Positions 9,212 to 17,168 of a stretch of 64,000 nt of DNA are shown here, one piece after another. The stretch is from Fischerella sp. CENA71 (GTDB lineage: Bacteria > Cyanobacteriota > Cyanobacteriia > Cyanobacteriales > Nostocaceae), in the NCBI GenBank assembly GCA_024239075.1, contig JANBVI010000004.1, positions 237,719-301,718 of the forward strand, read 5' to 3'. The notes under the pieces are model-generated. The model was not told the origin of the DNA. It did not search any database and worked only from the letters and a program-made list of their open reading frames with translations. The translations under genes were made by a program, and so were the position numbers. Position 1 is the stretch's first letter. Each line of letters starts with the position of its first letter.

Positions 9212-9814
9212 ATGGCATTTACACAGCCCCCCCTTCCTTTTGCATTTGATGCTTTAGAACCATACGGTATGAAAGCTGAAACTTTCGAGTACCACTATGG
9301 CAAGCATCACAAAGCTTATGTAGACAACTTGAACAAACTTACAGAGGGAACAGAGCTTGCTGATAAGCCATTGGAAGAAGTGATCCAAATTGCTTTTAAA
9401 GATTCCTCTAAGACAGGTATTTTTAACAATGCTGCCCAAGTTTGGAATCACACTTTCTTCTGGAACTGTCTGAAGCCAGCAGGTGGCGGCACACCTACAG
9501 GTGATTTGGCTACCAAAATTGAAAAAGATTTTGGCAGCTTTGATAAATTCAAAGATGAGTTTTCTAATGCTGCTGCAACTCAGTTTGGTAGCGGTTGGGC
9601 TTGGTTAATTGATGATGGTGGCACCTTGAAGGTAATAAAGACACCCAATGCTGAGAACCCTGTTGCTCATGGTAAGAAGGCACTTCTAACCTTAGATGTT
9701 TGGGAACACGCCTACTACATCGATTTCCGCAATGCTCGTCCAGCATTTATTAAGAACTTCTTGGATCAGTTGGTAAACTGGGATTTTGTCGCTGAAAGAT
9801 ATGCTGCGGCTTAA
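9212..9814 (+). CDS. sodB: Iron superoxide dismutase
   Basis: The 200-residue cytoplasmic enzyme converts superoxide to hydrogen peroxide and oxygen. Metal ligands are visible as His28 in EYHYGKHHKAY, His80 or so in AAQVWNHTFFW, and the Asp/His pair of DVWEHAYYIDF near 161-171. The Gln in NNAAQVWNHTF and the overall PLPFAFDALEPYGM start point to the Fe rather than the Mn branch. It has its own strong terminator at 9888. Together with sodC it gives cytoplasmic and periplasmic superoxide defence in this window. Confidence 0.95.
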   Translation: MAFTQPPLPFAFDALEPYGMKAETFEYHYGKHHKAYVDNLNKLTEGTELADKPLEEVIQIAFKDSSKTGIFNNAAQVWNHTFFWNCLKPAGGGTPTGDLATKIEKDFGSFDKFKDEFSNAAATQFGSGWAWLIDDGGTLKVIKTPNAENPVAHGKKALLTLDVWEHAYYIDFRNARPAFIKNFLDQLVNWDFVAERYAAA

Positions 9815-9887
9815 ATCAGTGAACAGTTATCAAAAACTGATAACTGGTTATTCACCAAAATTTCAATTGATTCACTAAAACTTAAGA

Positions 9888-9916
9888 CAGTCACGATGCC
9901 AGTCGTGACTGTTTTT
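9888..9916 (+). terminator. Intrinsic terminator of sodB
   Basis: Perfect 9-bp stem CAGTCACGA / TCGTGACTG with a 6-base loop, followed by TTTTT, 74 bases after the sodB stop. Confidence 0.9.
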
Positions 9917-9972
9917 GATTCATCATTGTATTAAAGCAACTTATATATTCAACAATTTGAGAAATAAAAAAC

Positions 9973-10323
9973 ATGGATAGCAAAGACTTAGCCCAATACA
10001 TGGAAGCAACTGACAGCATCGCCAAACCTTGGTTGATGGTACAACTACGATTGATGAAATTGGAAGAGCTGCGTGAAGTAGATTTAAGCAAAGCAAACCT
10101 CTCAGGAGTAAATCTCTCTGGAGCAAACCTATATGATGCAGATTTAGAGGGAGCTAATTTGCAAGGAGCAAATCTTTCTGGAGCAAATCTACAGAAAGCA
10201 GATTTACAAAAAACAAATCTCACAACAGCGAACATAGAAGGAGCAAACTTGCTAGGGGCTGATTTAGAAGGTGCTTTCTTACCCCAAGGAATCGCGACTC
10301 AATATCAATATCAGTATCATTAA
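9973..10323 (+). CDS. Small pentapeptide-repeat protein
   Basis: The 116-residue protein starts with a 35-residue helical cap (DLAQYMEATDSIAKPWLMVQ) and continues with about 12 A(N/D)LxG-type units from residue 38 to 105. It has no signal peptide, so it is probably cytoplasmic. The C-terminal 35 residues are close to those of the exported pentapeptide protein at 17169 (shared NLQKAD and KTNLT blocks followed by IEGANL), so the two are paralogues that differ in their N-termini and cell location. It has its own terminator. Function unknown. Confidence 0.8.
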   Translation: MDSKDLAQYMEATDSIAKPWLMVQLRLMKLEELREVDLSKANLSGVNLSGANLYDADLEGANLQGANLSGANLQKADLQKTNLTTANIEGANLLGADLEGAFLPQGIATQYQYQYH

Positions 10324-10350
10324 ATCAACGCTGACTACATAAGTATTTAA

Positions 10351-10377
10351 GCCAGGGAGTGATCCCTGGCTTATTTT
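10351..10377 (+). terminator. Intrinsic terminator of the small pentapeptide gene
   Basis: Stem GCCAGGGA / TCCCTGGC with a GTGA loop, followed by TTATTTT, 28 bases after the stop codon. Confidence 0.9.
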
Positions 10378-10576
10378 GTATTAAATTACTGACAGAAAAA
10401 AGTTATTAAAGTTAAAAAATGATGAATATGAAGTTATTTTTGATCGTATTATTTGCTCGAAAGTCACTACTGGAATGACTTTTATTCAAAATAAGACTAA
10501 TCTATGGCAAATTAGTATTATAATACACGGTAAACCCATGTGTTTATCGTAATTTTATAAAAATTTTTAAACAAAT

Positions 10577-11386
10577 ATGAAACAAATCAAACTAATGAAT
10601 AATGCTGGTAAATTCACTGCCACTTTATTTTTAATTACAATTCTTTTGACACCTTTTGTAATTGTCAATGCAGGAGAACGTGGTGTATTAATGAAATTTG
10701 GCAAAGTACAAGAAATAGTATTAGGTGAAGGGATACATGTCATTATACCAATCGTCAATACGGTCAAAAAAATCAGTGTCAGAGTTCAAAAACAGCAAAT
10801 AGCAGCGGAAGCTTATTCTAAAGATTTGCAGGATGTTTTTACAGAGGTAGCACTTAACTGGCACATTTTGCCAGAAGAAGTAAATTTAATTTTTCAAGAT
10901 ATTGGCGTTGAAAAAGAAGTGATTGAGAAAATCATTAATCCAGCAGTAGAAGAAGTTTTAAAAGCTGTTATAGCAAAGTACACAGCAGAAGAAGTAGTCA
11001 CTAAGCGAGGAGAAGTTAAATTAGAAGTAGATGAAGCGCTGACAAAAAGATTGCATGATTATTATATTGCCGTAGATGATATTTCACTAGTTCATGTCAA
11101 TTTTTCAGACAAATTTAGTGAAGCAGTAGAGGCAAAACAAATTGCAGAACAGGAGGCAAAACGAGCAGAATTTATTGCACTCAAGGCAGTAAAACAAGCA
11201 GAGGCTAAAGTGAATTTAGCCAAAGGAGAAGCTGAAGTCAATAGATTATTACATCAGAGTTTGACTTCGGAAATCTTAGAAAGACAAGCAATAGAAAAAT
11301 GGAATGGAAAATTACCTTTGATTGTGGGTAGGGATGTACCGAAATTTTTTAATATCAGCGAACTCTGGAAATTATCTGAAAAATAA
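10577..11386 (+). CDS. SPFH/prohibitin (band 7) domain protein
   Basis: The 269-residue protein has an N-terminal membrane segment (ATLFLITILLTPFVIVNAG, about residues 13-31) and then a prohibitin-type SPFH domain: ERGVLMKFGKVQEIVLGEGIHVIIP, VQKQQIAAEAYSKDLQDV and a later helical part rich in Ala, Glu and Lys (EAKRAEFIALKAVKQAEAKV) that should form a coiled coil. Such proteins oligomerise in membranes and organise lipid microdomains or hold proteases; prohibitin-like ones are common in cyanobacteria. No NfeD-type partner adjoins it. Single gene with its own start; no clear terminator beyond the 28-base direct repeat that follows. Confidence 0.88.
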   Translation: MKQIKLMNNAGKFTATLFLITILLTPFVIVNAGERGVLMKFGKVQEIVLGEGIHVIIPIVNTVKKISVRVQKQQIAAEAYSKDLQDVFTEVALNWHILPEEVNLIFQDIGVEKEVIEKIINPAVEEVLKAVIAKYTAEEVVTKRGEVKLEVDEALTKRLHDYYIAVDDISLVHVNFSDKFSEAVEAKQIAEQEAKRAEFIALKAVKQAEAKVNLAKGEAEVNRLLHQSLTSEILERQAIEKWNGKLPLIVGRDVPKFFNISELWKLSEK

Positions 11387-11412
11387 AACAAGAAACCCGA
11401 CTTATTTAATAA

Positions 11413-11468
11413 GTCGAGGTTGTGTATCTGAAATTTGCTAGTCGAGGTTGTATATCTGAAATTTGCTA
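11413..11468. repeat. 28-base tandem direct repeat
   Basis: Two adjacent copies of a unit starting GTCGAGGTTGT and ending AAATTTGCTA (11413-11440 and 11441-11468), differing at one base (GTGTATC versus GTATATC). The second copy runs into the stop codon of the minus-strand gene ending at 11466. Confidence 0.9.
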
Positions 11469-11897
11469 GCTATTAGAGACAAGATTTGGTGTATCAAGAA
11501 TTTTAAATTGAATTAATAATAGAATTAGCAAGGTATACACGGTTGAAGAAACTAAACCTGTTAATAATTCTTTCTTCAGGTTGCGTTCTTGGGGTTGTTT
11601 TTGGAAAACATCTATTGCACCTGCTTGCATCAAGATAATACCAATAATATTAGATAGCCAATAGCCGATAATGGCACAAGGCATAAATAATTTAGGAGCG
11701 AAAAGACTACAAATATATCCTAAAAAATAAGCAATTGGTAAGTTAAAAACTAGATCGTTCCACCAACACAAGGGTGAAAGTAAATATCCAATGACTAAAA
11801 AAAATCCACCTCTGATTTTTTGGAAAACAGTTTTAGGCAAGTTAACTGTCTGTATTTGTGATGACAGTTCTTTGTCGGCTTTCTCAAGATTTAGCAT
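11466..11897 (-). CDS. Hypothetical membrane protein
   Basis: A 143-residue protein if translated from ATG 11897 (MLNLEKADKELSSQ), which I prefer because the 23 codons further upstream (from 11966) read through an inverted repeat and look non-coding. Three hydrophobic segments are visible: FFLVIGYLLSPLCWWNDLVF, YFLGYICSLFAPKLFMPCAIIGYWLSNIIGIILM and VSSTVYTLLILLLIQFKIL. The pattern is that of small cyanobacterial integral membrane proteins of unknown function. I do not recognise a family. Upstream lies a 12-bp inverted repeat (11894-11935) that overlaps the start. Confidence 0.6.
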   Translation of the reverse strand: MLNLEKADKELSSQIQTVNLPKTVFQKIRGGFFLVIGYLLSPLCWWNDLVFNLPIAYFLGYICSLFAPKLFMPCAIIGYWLSNIIGIILMQAGAIDVFQKQPQERNLKKELLTGLVSSTVYTLLILLLIQFKILDTPNLVSNS

Positions 11898-11935
11898 AAA
11901 ATACAGTAACTTTATCAGTCTACAGTATTTTATGC
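11894..11935. promoter_or_regulatory. Inverted repeat over the start of the membrane-protein gene
   Basis: AGCATAAAATAC at one end and GTATTTTATGCT at the other, 18 bases apart, perfect 12-bp arms. It includes the ATG at 11897 on the minus strand. It may be an operator or an RNA hairpin that masks the start; neither is shown. Confidence 0.45.
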
Positions 11936-11942
11936 TGAAAAA

Positions 11943-11980
11943 TAAAAAAAGTCTAGACTCAAACAAGACTTTGAGTCTAG
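11943..11980 (-). terminator. Intrinsic terminator downstream of the DUF1634 gene
   Basis: Perfect 11-bp stem CTAGACTCAAA / TTTGAGTCTAG with a 6-base loop; on the minus strand it is followed by a run of seven T. It lies 125 bases after the stop of the DUF1634 gene. Confidence 0.85.
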
Positions 11981-12104
11981 CAAAGGCAATAATTTTGTGA
12001 TCTTCAGATGTTTTATTTAGGCTTTAATGTATTACCATATACATTTTATTTAACTAAGGTAAAAGCCGACATAAAGGCGATCGCGCAAATATCAGCTATA
12101 TAAG

Positions 12105-12647
12105 CTAGTAGTAAGCTCCGACAAGGCTATAAATTAAAGCAGTCAATACTAATGTAGTAATTGTCACGTAAATCCAGTTGTGTTGCTTGACAAAAACTAA
12201 TAGAGAAAGCACCACCCGCAAAATTGGTGTCGCTATCAGCAGCAAAAGTCCCAGTTGAATTATGCCACGGCGACTACCAGACAAAACTGCAACCACAACA
12301 CCACCGGGAGAACGAAATTCGGATGATTCTCCATGAAAAAAGTGATATTGTGCGGGTTCAGCCCCGTGCTGTAACAAATAGAGTATGCCACCAAACAACA
12401 CCACACTACTGGCAAGCAAAACACCATATTTCAGCAGATGACTCAGTAAAATATCGAGTAGCTGTGAATTTTGTAATATCTGCGTTTTTTGATTTTCAGG
12501 GTAAACCTTTGTGTCTGTAGTTTCAAGACTTGGTTTGGCTAATGCATCTATGTCAGGGTTGGCATTTTGTGGCTGCAATGGTAAGGTAAAAACCTGACTT
12601 TCTGACTGTGTTAAGGTTGACCACTGGTTAGAATTTAATTTAAACAT
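12105..12647 (-). CDS. DUF1634 membrane protein, partner of TauE/SafE
   Basis: From ATG 12647 the protein has 180 residues; a GGAATTGAG tract precedes this ATG, and the 56 extra codons available upstream run through a palindromic repeat, so I reject the longer start. Three membrane segments are visible in the C-terminal half, including GVLLASSVVLFGGILYLL, GIIQLGLLLLIATPILRVVLSLLVF and YVTITTLVLTALIYS, with the R(R)GIIQLGLLLLIATPILRVVLS motif typical of DUF1634. This family often sits next to a TauE/SafE gene, exactly as here (12907). It probably assists that transporter. A strong terminator follows. Confidence 0.8.
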   Translation of the reverse strand: MFKLNSNQWSTLTQSESQVFTLPLQPQNANPDIDALAKPSLETTDTKVYPENQKTQILQNSQLLDILLSHLLKYGVLLASSVVLFGGILYLLQHGAEPAQYHFFHGESSEFRSPGGVVVAVLSGSRRGIIQLGLLLLIATPILRVVLSLLVFVKQHNWIYVTITTLVLTALIYSLVGAYY

Positions 12648-12710
12648 ACTCAATTCCAATTGCAATTTCCTAGTGCAGTCTGCCAAGTTGCTTGTCGAGG
12701 GAAAAACCTG

Positions 12711-12853
12711 CACAAAACGCGCAACCCTTTTGGTAATTCTGCTTGGCGAACAATATTTTCGCGGTGGGTTCTCAAAACGAACGGATTTTCGCAACAATGC
12801 TGAGAATAGTCGCAATAATCCCGTTCGTTTTGAGAAGGGTTGCGCGTTTTGTG
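12711..12853. repeat. Nested palindromic element
   Basis: Two nested pairs of perfect inverted arms: outer 19-bp arms at 12711-12729 and 12835-12853 (CACAAAACGCGCAACCCTT and complement) and inner 16-bp arms at 12769-12784 and 12821-12836 (TTCTCAAAACGAACGG and complement). It lies between the TauE/SafE and DUF1634 genes and spans what looks like coding sequence in longer ORFs. A miniature mobile element or a strong RNA structure between two operon genes are both possible. Confidence 0.8.
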
Positions 12854-12906
12854 TGGATTAATGCGTCGTCAACACTGCTTTTTTGAAAATTTGAAGTTTG
12901 AATTGT

Positions 12907-13743
12907 TTACATTCCTCCAGCGAGATTTTGATAAACCATCTTCACAGCCATTGATACCAACACCAAGCTAAAGATAATTCTTAATATGTGCGTTTTCGCA
13001 CCAACTAGAACTCTTGCCCCTAAAAATGCACCAGGCAATATTCCCAACATCACTGGCATAGATAACCCTGGATCGATGTAACCACGGGCGAGATAAACTC
13101 CTGCTGATGCTGCGGCGGTAACACCAATCATAAAATTGCTTGTGGTAGTCGAAACTTTGAAGGGAATACGCATAATTTGATCCATTGCCAGGACTTTAAA
13201 CGCTCCCGAACCGATTCCCAGTAACCCAGAAATCACACCAGCAAATAACATCACAACAAATCCAGCTGGCACAGCATGAACTTGATAAGACATCACACCT
13301 TCAGCTGTGGGATAAGTGCTGTTGAGTTGGAGATAATCAGCGAGGGGATCGGTTGTGTCTTTTTCTGGGTTTTCTAGCTTAGTTTGCCCTGAAAGATAAG
13401 CAGAGTAAAGTAGGACAATTGCGAGAACAATAGTCAATGCTTTGACAGAAACGAATGTCGCAATTAAAGCACCAGCGATCGCACCAATAGTTGTTGCAAC
13501 TTCTAAAAACATTCCCAAGCGTAGATTCGCAAAGCCTTTTTTAATATAAGTTGAGGCTGCACCAGCACTTGTAGCAATGACAGAAACGAGTGAAGCGCCT
13601 ACAGCATAGCGAATATCAACACCGAATACAGAAGTTAACAAGGGGACAATGACGACTCCTCCCCCTAACCCTGTCAATGCGCCGACAAAGCCAGCACTGA
13701 AAGATCCCAGCCAAACTAATAAAGAAAACTCCAGGATGTTCAA
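12907..13743 (-). CDS. TauE/SafE family anion exporter (copy 1)
   Basis: The 278-residue membrane protein has the twin-domain TauE/SafE layout with about eight hydrophobic segments; the repeated signature GFVGALTGLGGGVVIVPLL (residues 17-35) recurs as GVISGLLGIGSGAFKVL (about 168-184). Family members export sulfite, sulfoacetate or related organic sulfonates. Start is TTG at 13743: a GAGG motif lies eight bases upstream, while the ATG in that stretch is out of frame. Its DUF1634 partner follows downstream on the same strand, separated by a palindromic element. A second, more distant copy is at 19032. The substrate is inferred, not shown. Confidence 0.88.
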   Translation of the reverse strand: MNILEFSLLVWLGSFSAGFVGALTGLGGGVVIVPLLTSVFGVDIRYAVGASLVSVIATSAGAASTYIKKGFANLRLGMFLEVATTIGAIAGALIATFVSVKALTIVLAIVLLYSAYLSGQTKLENPEKDTTDPLADYLQLNSTYPTAEGVMSYQVHAVPAGFVVMLFAGVISGLLGIGSGAFKVLAMDQIMRIPFKVSTTTSNFMIGVTAAASAGVYLARGYIDPGLSMPVMLGILPGAFLGARVLVGAKTHILRIIFSLVLVSMAVKMVYQNLAGGM

Positions 13744-13897
13744 ATTTCATACCTCTTCAGTCAATAGCCATTTGTCATTTGTTAGTAGTTAGTGGTTGGT
13801 AGTTGATAGTTGGTTATTTCCAATGCCCGATGCTCATAGCAGCAATTGTCCATTGATCACACTGGGCTGCAATGCTACGGAGATAGCACACTCACCA

Positions 13898-14533
13898 TTA
13901 ATATAGATTGAGTAGAGTGAGAGTACCACTTTTGATGATAATAAAAGCTCCTAATCCTATTAAGACAAAAGGCATGAAGTTGTTGCCATAACGAGTCAAA
14001 ATTTCTGCGATCGCTTGTTGATGCGTTAGTTTATATGCTGTGTAGCACAACGCACCCACAAGTGTGAAAAATACACCAATAATTGCTAACAAACTCTCCC
14101 AAGTAGTACTAGCAAACAAAGGCACATAAATACTAATGTTGTCTGTACCATTAGCAACGGTGACAGCAGCCACACTGTAGGTTTGGAGATTAATAAACTT
14201 TGCAAACAGCGATGTTTGAGACTGTGGTTTTTCTGTTTCCGTAGTATCTAAATCGTTGTCTTCCCGACCAAATAAACACTTAATGCCTATGGCAATGGGT
14301 AACACACCAGATAGCCCAATCCAGGGCTGCGGTAGAAATAAACCACTAAAAAAACCAGGCAAACTTGCAAACACCAAAATTGCAAAACCTAAATATTGCC
14401 CTGCAATAATGTGCCAATGGCGAAAATTTGTGTTTACTTGTGAGAAAAACAGCGTCAAGATAACAATATCATCTATATTTGTGGCACTAAAGGCCGCCAC
14501 CCCTGTAGAAATTGCAGTGATGAATCCGGTCAT
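13898..14533 (-). CDS. CadD family cadmium-resistance-type transporter (copy 1)
   Basis: The 211-residue protein belongs to the cadmium resistance transporter family (LysE superfamily). It has five to six membrane segments and two related acidic motifs: ATNIDDIVILTLFF at about residues 16-29 and VAAVTVANGTDNISIYVPLFA at about 121-141, each probably supplying a charged residue to the transport path. Characterised CadD proteins of Gram-positive bacteria give Cd resistance; the cyanobacterial ones are untested as far as I know. Four paralogues lie within 9 kb. The start is followed by divergent DNA toward the exported protein at 15198. Confidence 0.85.
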   Translation of the reverse strand: MTGFITAISTGVAAFSATNIDDIVILTLFFSQVNTNFRHWHIIAGQYLGFAILVFASLPGFFSGLFLPQPWIGLSGVLPIAIGIKCLFGREDNDLDTTETEKPQSQTSLFAKFINLQTYSVAAVTVANGTDNISIYVPLFASTTWESLLAIIGVFFTLVGALCYTAYKLTHQQAIAEILTRYGNNFMPFVLIGLGAFIIIKSGTLTLLNLY

Positions 14534-15197
14534 AGAATTTTAGATTGTGAATTATAGAGCCGAGCCAGTGTGCCGATAAGAGAAGCCGCAGAAGCGTCTA
14601 CACCATGACAAAATTAAATTCATCCCGCATGTATGCAACGCTATAAATTTATAGAGCATAGATAAAATTTCATCTATTTATTTTTAAATGTGCAAATAGC
14701 TTATTTTATTTTTAACTAAAAAGTAAATACTACTTCAAGTATTTTCCATAATCGATAAGTTGATTGCAAGTACTTTTTAGATTTTATTAATAATTCATAA
14801 TGGCCAGTAAATGTATCGTTTTGCTCAGATTTATTTAGATCAAAATTAAAACGAAATATCAAAGTTTTTTTACTTGTTATAACGGTTATAATTAATACCC
14901 TGCTCACAAGTGGGGTTTATGATGTTCAGATTGTGATTGAAGCATGAAAGCAAATACAGGATTTCTATATACATTGCTGATATCGGTATCACTCAGAAAT
15001 AATTCAATGTATCAAAATTAATTTTATGAGTAACGTTGTCAAATTAAATGTTAAATAGTAGAGTGATACATGAATTTAACAACAAAAAAACTACAGAATC
15101 GTTTTTTGTTAAATTTTCAGCACAATTATATCTTCAAGTGTTGACAAATAAATTTACACAATCATAAACTTCTATTTAGTTATAGGGGACAGAGAAA
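14534..15197. other. Intergenic region with a MITE end
   Basis: AT-rich divergent region. A short element end (AAATTCATCCCGCATGTATGCAACGC, given in pieces as AAATTCATCCCGC and ATGCAACGC) is at 14616-14641; it matches the right end of the 112-bp element at 27196. A possible -35 box TTGACA is at 15142-15147 before the exported-protein gene. No convincing ORF. Confidence 0.6.
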
Positions 15198-15857
15198 ATG
15201 AAAAGACTGAGAAGTCTTTTGCTAATAATAGTCTTATTAGCTAATTTAGTTTTTGCTTCACCTTCATTTGCCGACGCTCCAAAGTTTAATAAAAACCCAG
15301 ATTATATCGCACTTAAAAAAGAATTAATTCAACTACAAAAAGCCAAAGAAAAACAAGCCCAGATCGAGGGTTATACAACTGAACAAATCGAGCAGAAAAT
15401 CAATGAGTTAGAGTTTCAAAAATATGCTTTAGAATCGGGTATTGTTTGGGGACAGTGCCGCAATGAAACAGGCAAAACTCTGGCTGTCTACGGCCCAGAA
15501 CCTAATTTGGAAGAAGACGATGATGAATATTCCTCTGGTGCAGTGCTGTACTTTTTAGCGAATGGTCAGACGACTCAAGATAACTGGGACTGCAAAGGTG
15601 TTTATTTACCCAGTGATGTTAACGCTGTAGCTATTGGTTCATATGGACAAAATCAAGAGTTAGGCGGTGGTGTGGTTGTTAAAGTTCCCAACGGCACAAA
15701 AGTCGTCTTTAAAACCAATCCTGATACACAAGTCATTGAATTCAACACAGCTGGAACAAAAATCCTCAAGCCTGGTGAAGTTAACTGGTACATTCCCAAT
15801 GTTTCCCAAGCATTTATTGATGCTCGCGTCACCAATGCACCGACCAATGAGGGTTAA
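15198..15857 (+). CDS. Exported CRNETGK-motif protein (copy 1)
   Basis: The 219-residue protein has a clear signal peptide (SLLLIIVLLANLVFASPSFADA, cleavage near 26), so it should act in the periplasm or lumen. A helical, Lys/Gln-rich segment (YIALKKELIQLQKAKEKQA...) is followed by a conserved core: QCRNETGKTLAVYGPEP, a Asp/Glu-rich loop, NWDCKGVYLPSD, and a C-terminal EFNTAGTKILKPGEVNWYIPN. Only two Cys are left in the mature protein, one in each motif, suggesting a disulfide or a metal site. The paralogue at 22977 shares all blocks. I do not recognise the family. Both copies adjoin CadD-type genes. Confidence 0.75.
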   Translation: MKRLRSLLLIIVLLANLVFASPSFADAPKFNKNPDYIALKKELIQLQKAKEKQAQIEGYTTEQIEQKINELEFQKYALESGIVWGQCRNETGKTLAVYGPEPNLEEDDDEYSSGAVLYFLANGQTTQDNWDCKGVYLPSDVNAVAIGSYGQNQELGGGVVVKVPNGTKVVFKTNPDTQVIEFNTAGTKILKPGEVNWYIPNVSQAFIDARVTNAPTNEG

Positions 15858-16419
15858 AAATTGGGCAGGATTGAGTAAACCTTCTACAAAAGTCAGCCCT
15901 AGAATGAATTTTGGGCTGCTCATTTAAATCAGATTGCTTAAGTTAAATTGGCACAAATAAAGCTAACTCGTTAGGGTTGTCATTTGTCCTACTTTACTTT
16001 GAAGCTGCTTACACGTCTATTTCATTGGTAAGGGTTACAGCGAGCTTATATTTCTTAACATAGTGATGTTTATTTCCGCCTACTTACTTATTTCCTTGTT
16101 TATATTTCGATTATTCATCACCTTTATTGATCGTTTTAAAAAAAGAAGTTTTGCTTCTATTTAGTTGAAAACCATAAGATTGTCATACACTACCAAAGTT
16201 TTTTGCAAAAGAAAAAATCACCAAGTGGATGGGTGGCGATCGCCTCCAAAAATTTCAACACTGGAAAATTTACTATGACTACTGAATCTTGACTCAAGTA
16301 CAGTATTTTTTGGCTGACGCTAGACAAAACTGTCAAATAATTTTTTGAATTTTCCTCACCTCTTTAAAAACCAGAAAAGAACTAGGAAAAACAGCATTGA
16401 TTCATTGTGAGCAACGGAC
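15858..16419. other. Intergenic, AT-rich
   Basis: About 560 bases without a recognisable gene. One HIP1 site (GGCGATCGCC) is near 16235. Probably holds the promoter for the CadD-type gene at 16420. Confidence 0.5.
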
Positions 16420-17097
16420 ATGAGTTGGCTAATTAGTACATTAATTATTGGAATTTCTGTCGCTTTTGCAACTACCTTCGACGACAACATATACTTGACA
16501 GCTTTCTTTAGCAAAGTTAATCGCACCTTTCGTCCCAAACATATTATTCTTGGTGAATTTGTTGGATTTTCTGTGCTAGTACTTGCTAGTCTTCCTGGTT
16601 TTTTGGGTGGTCTAGTCATTCCAGCCACCTGGATTGGATTACTAGGTTTCCTTCCAGTCATCATTGGTATCAGTCATCTCATGACTAGAGAAGATGAGGA
16701 AGAAACAGTGCAAAATGTGTCAGTTGATTTCACTCCTTCTACTAGACATAGACACCACAAAAAATCACTCTTGGCAACTCTACGCGATCCTCAAACCTAC
16801 CGCGTTTCTGCTGTTACCATCGCCAATGGAGGAAACAACATTGGTATCTACGTGCCGTTGTTTGCTAATAGTAATCTTCCCAGTTTAGGAGTTATTTTGT
16901 GTGTTTGCTATTTGACTGTTGGGTTGTGGTGCTTCCTCTCTTACAACATGACTAGTAATCCTCTGATGGCTCCGGTTCTTGCTCGCTATGGCCGGAAAGT
17001 CTTTCCGTTTGTCTTAATCTGGTTGGGAATCTCTATTCTGATGAAGAGTGAATCTTACCGACTTTTACCTAGTGTTGCAATGCTTTTTCATTCTTAA
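16420..17097 (+). CDS. CadD family transporter (copy 2, divergent motifs)
   Basis: The 225-residue member shares the fold and the PGFLGGLVIPATWIGLLGFLP block with the other three copies, but both acidic motifs have changed: ATTFDDNIYLTAFF instead of ATN(I/L)DDIVIL, and IANGGNNIGIYVPLFA where the others read NG(T/S/G)DNI. The loss of the second-motif Asp suggests altered substrate or coupling. It is followed 71 bases later by an exported pentapeptide-repeat protein in the same direction, probably one transcript. About six membrane segments. The cytoplasmic middle loop is long and His-rich (RHRHHKK), which could bind metal. Confidence 0.82.
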   Translation: MSWLISTLIIGISVAFATTFDDNIYLTAFFSKVNRTFRPKHIILGEFVGFSVLVLASLPGFLGGLVIPATWIGLLGFLPVIIGISHLMTREDEEETVQNVSVDFTPSTRHRHHKKSLLATLRDPQTYRVSAVTIANGGNNIGIYVPLFANSNLPSLGVILCVCYLTVGLWCFLSYNMTSNPLMAPVLARYGRKVFPFVLIWLGISILMKSESYRLLPSVAMLFHS

Positions 17098-17168
17098 GAA
17101 ACACAGCGAACAGAGAATAGGGAACATACTTTTTGTTTAACCACAAATAGTGATTTAAGGAGAAACTG

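Noticed and set aside
14716-14907. 63-codon minus-strand ORF in the divergent gap before the exported protein
   Set aside because: Very AT-rich, no SD, no recognisable segment.
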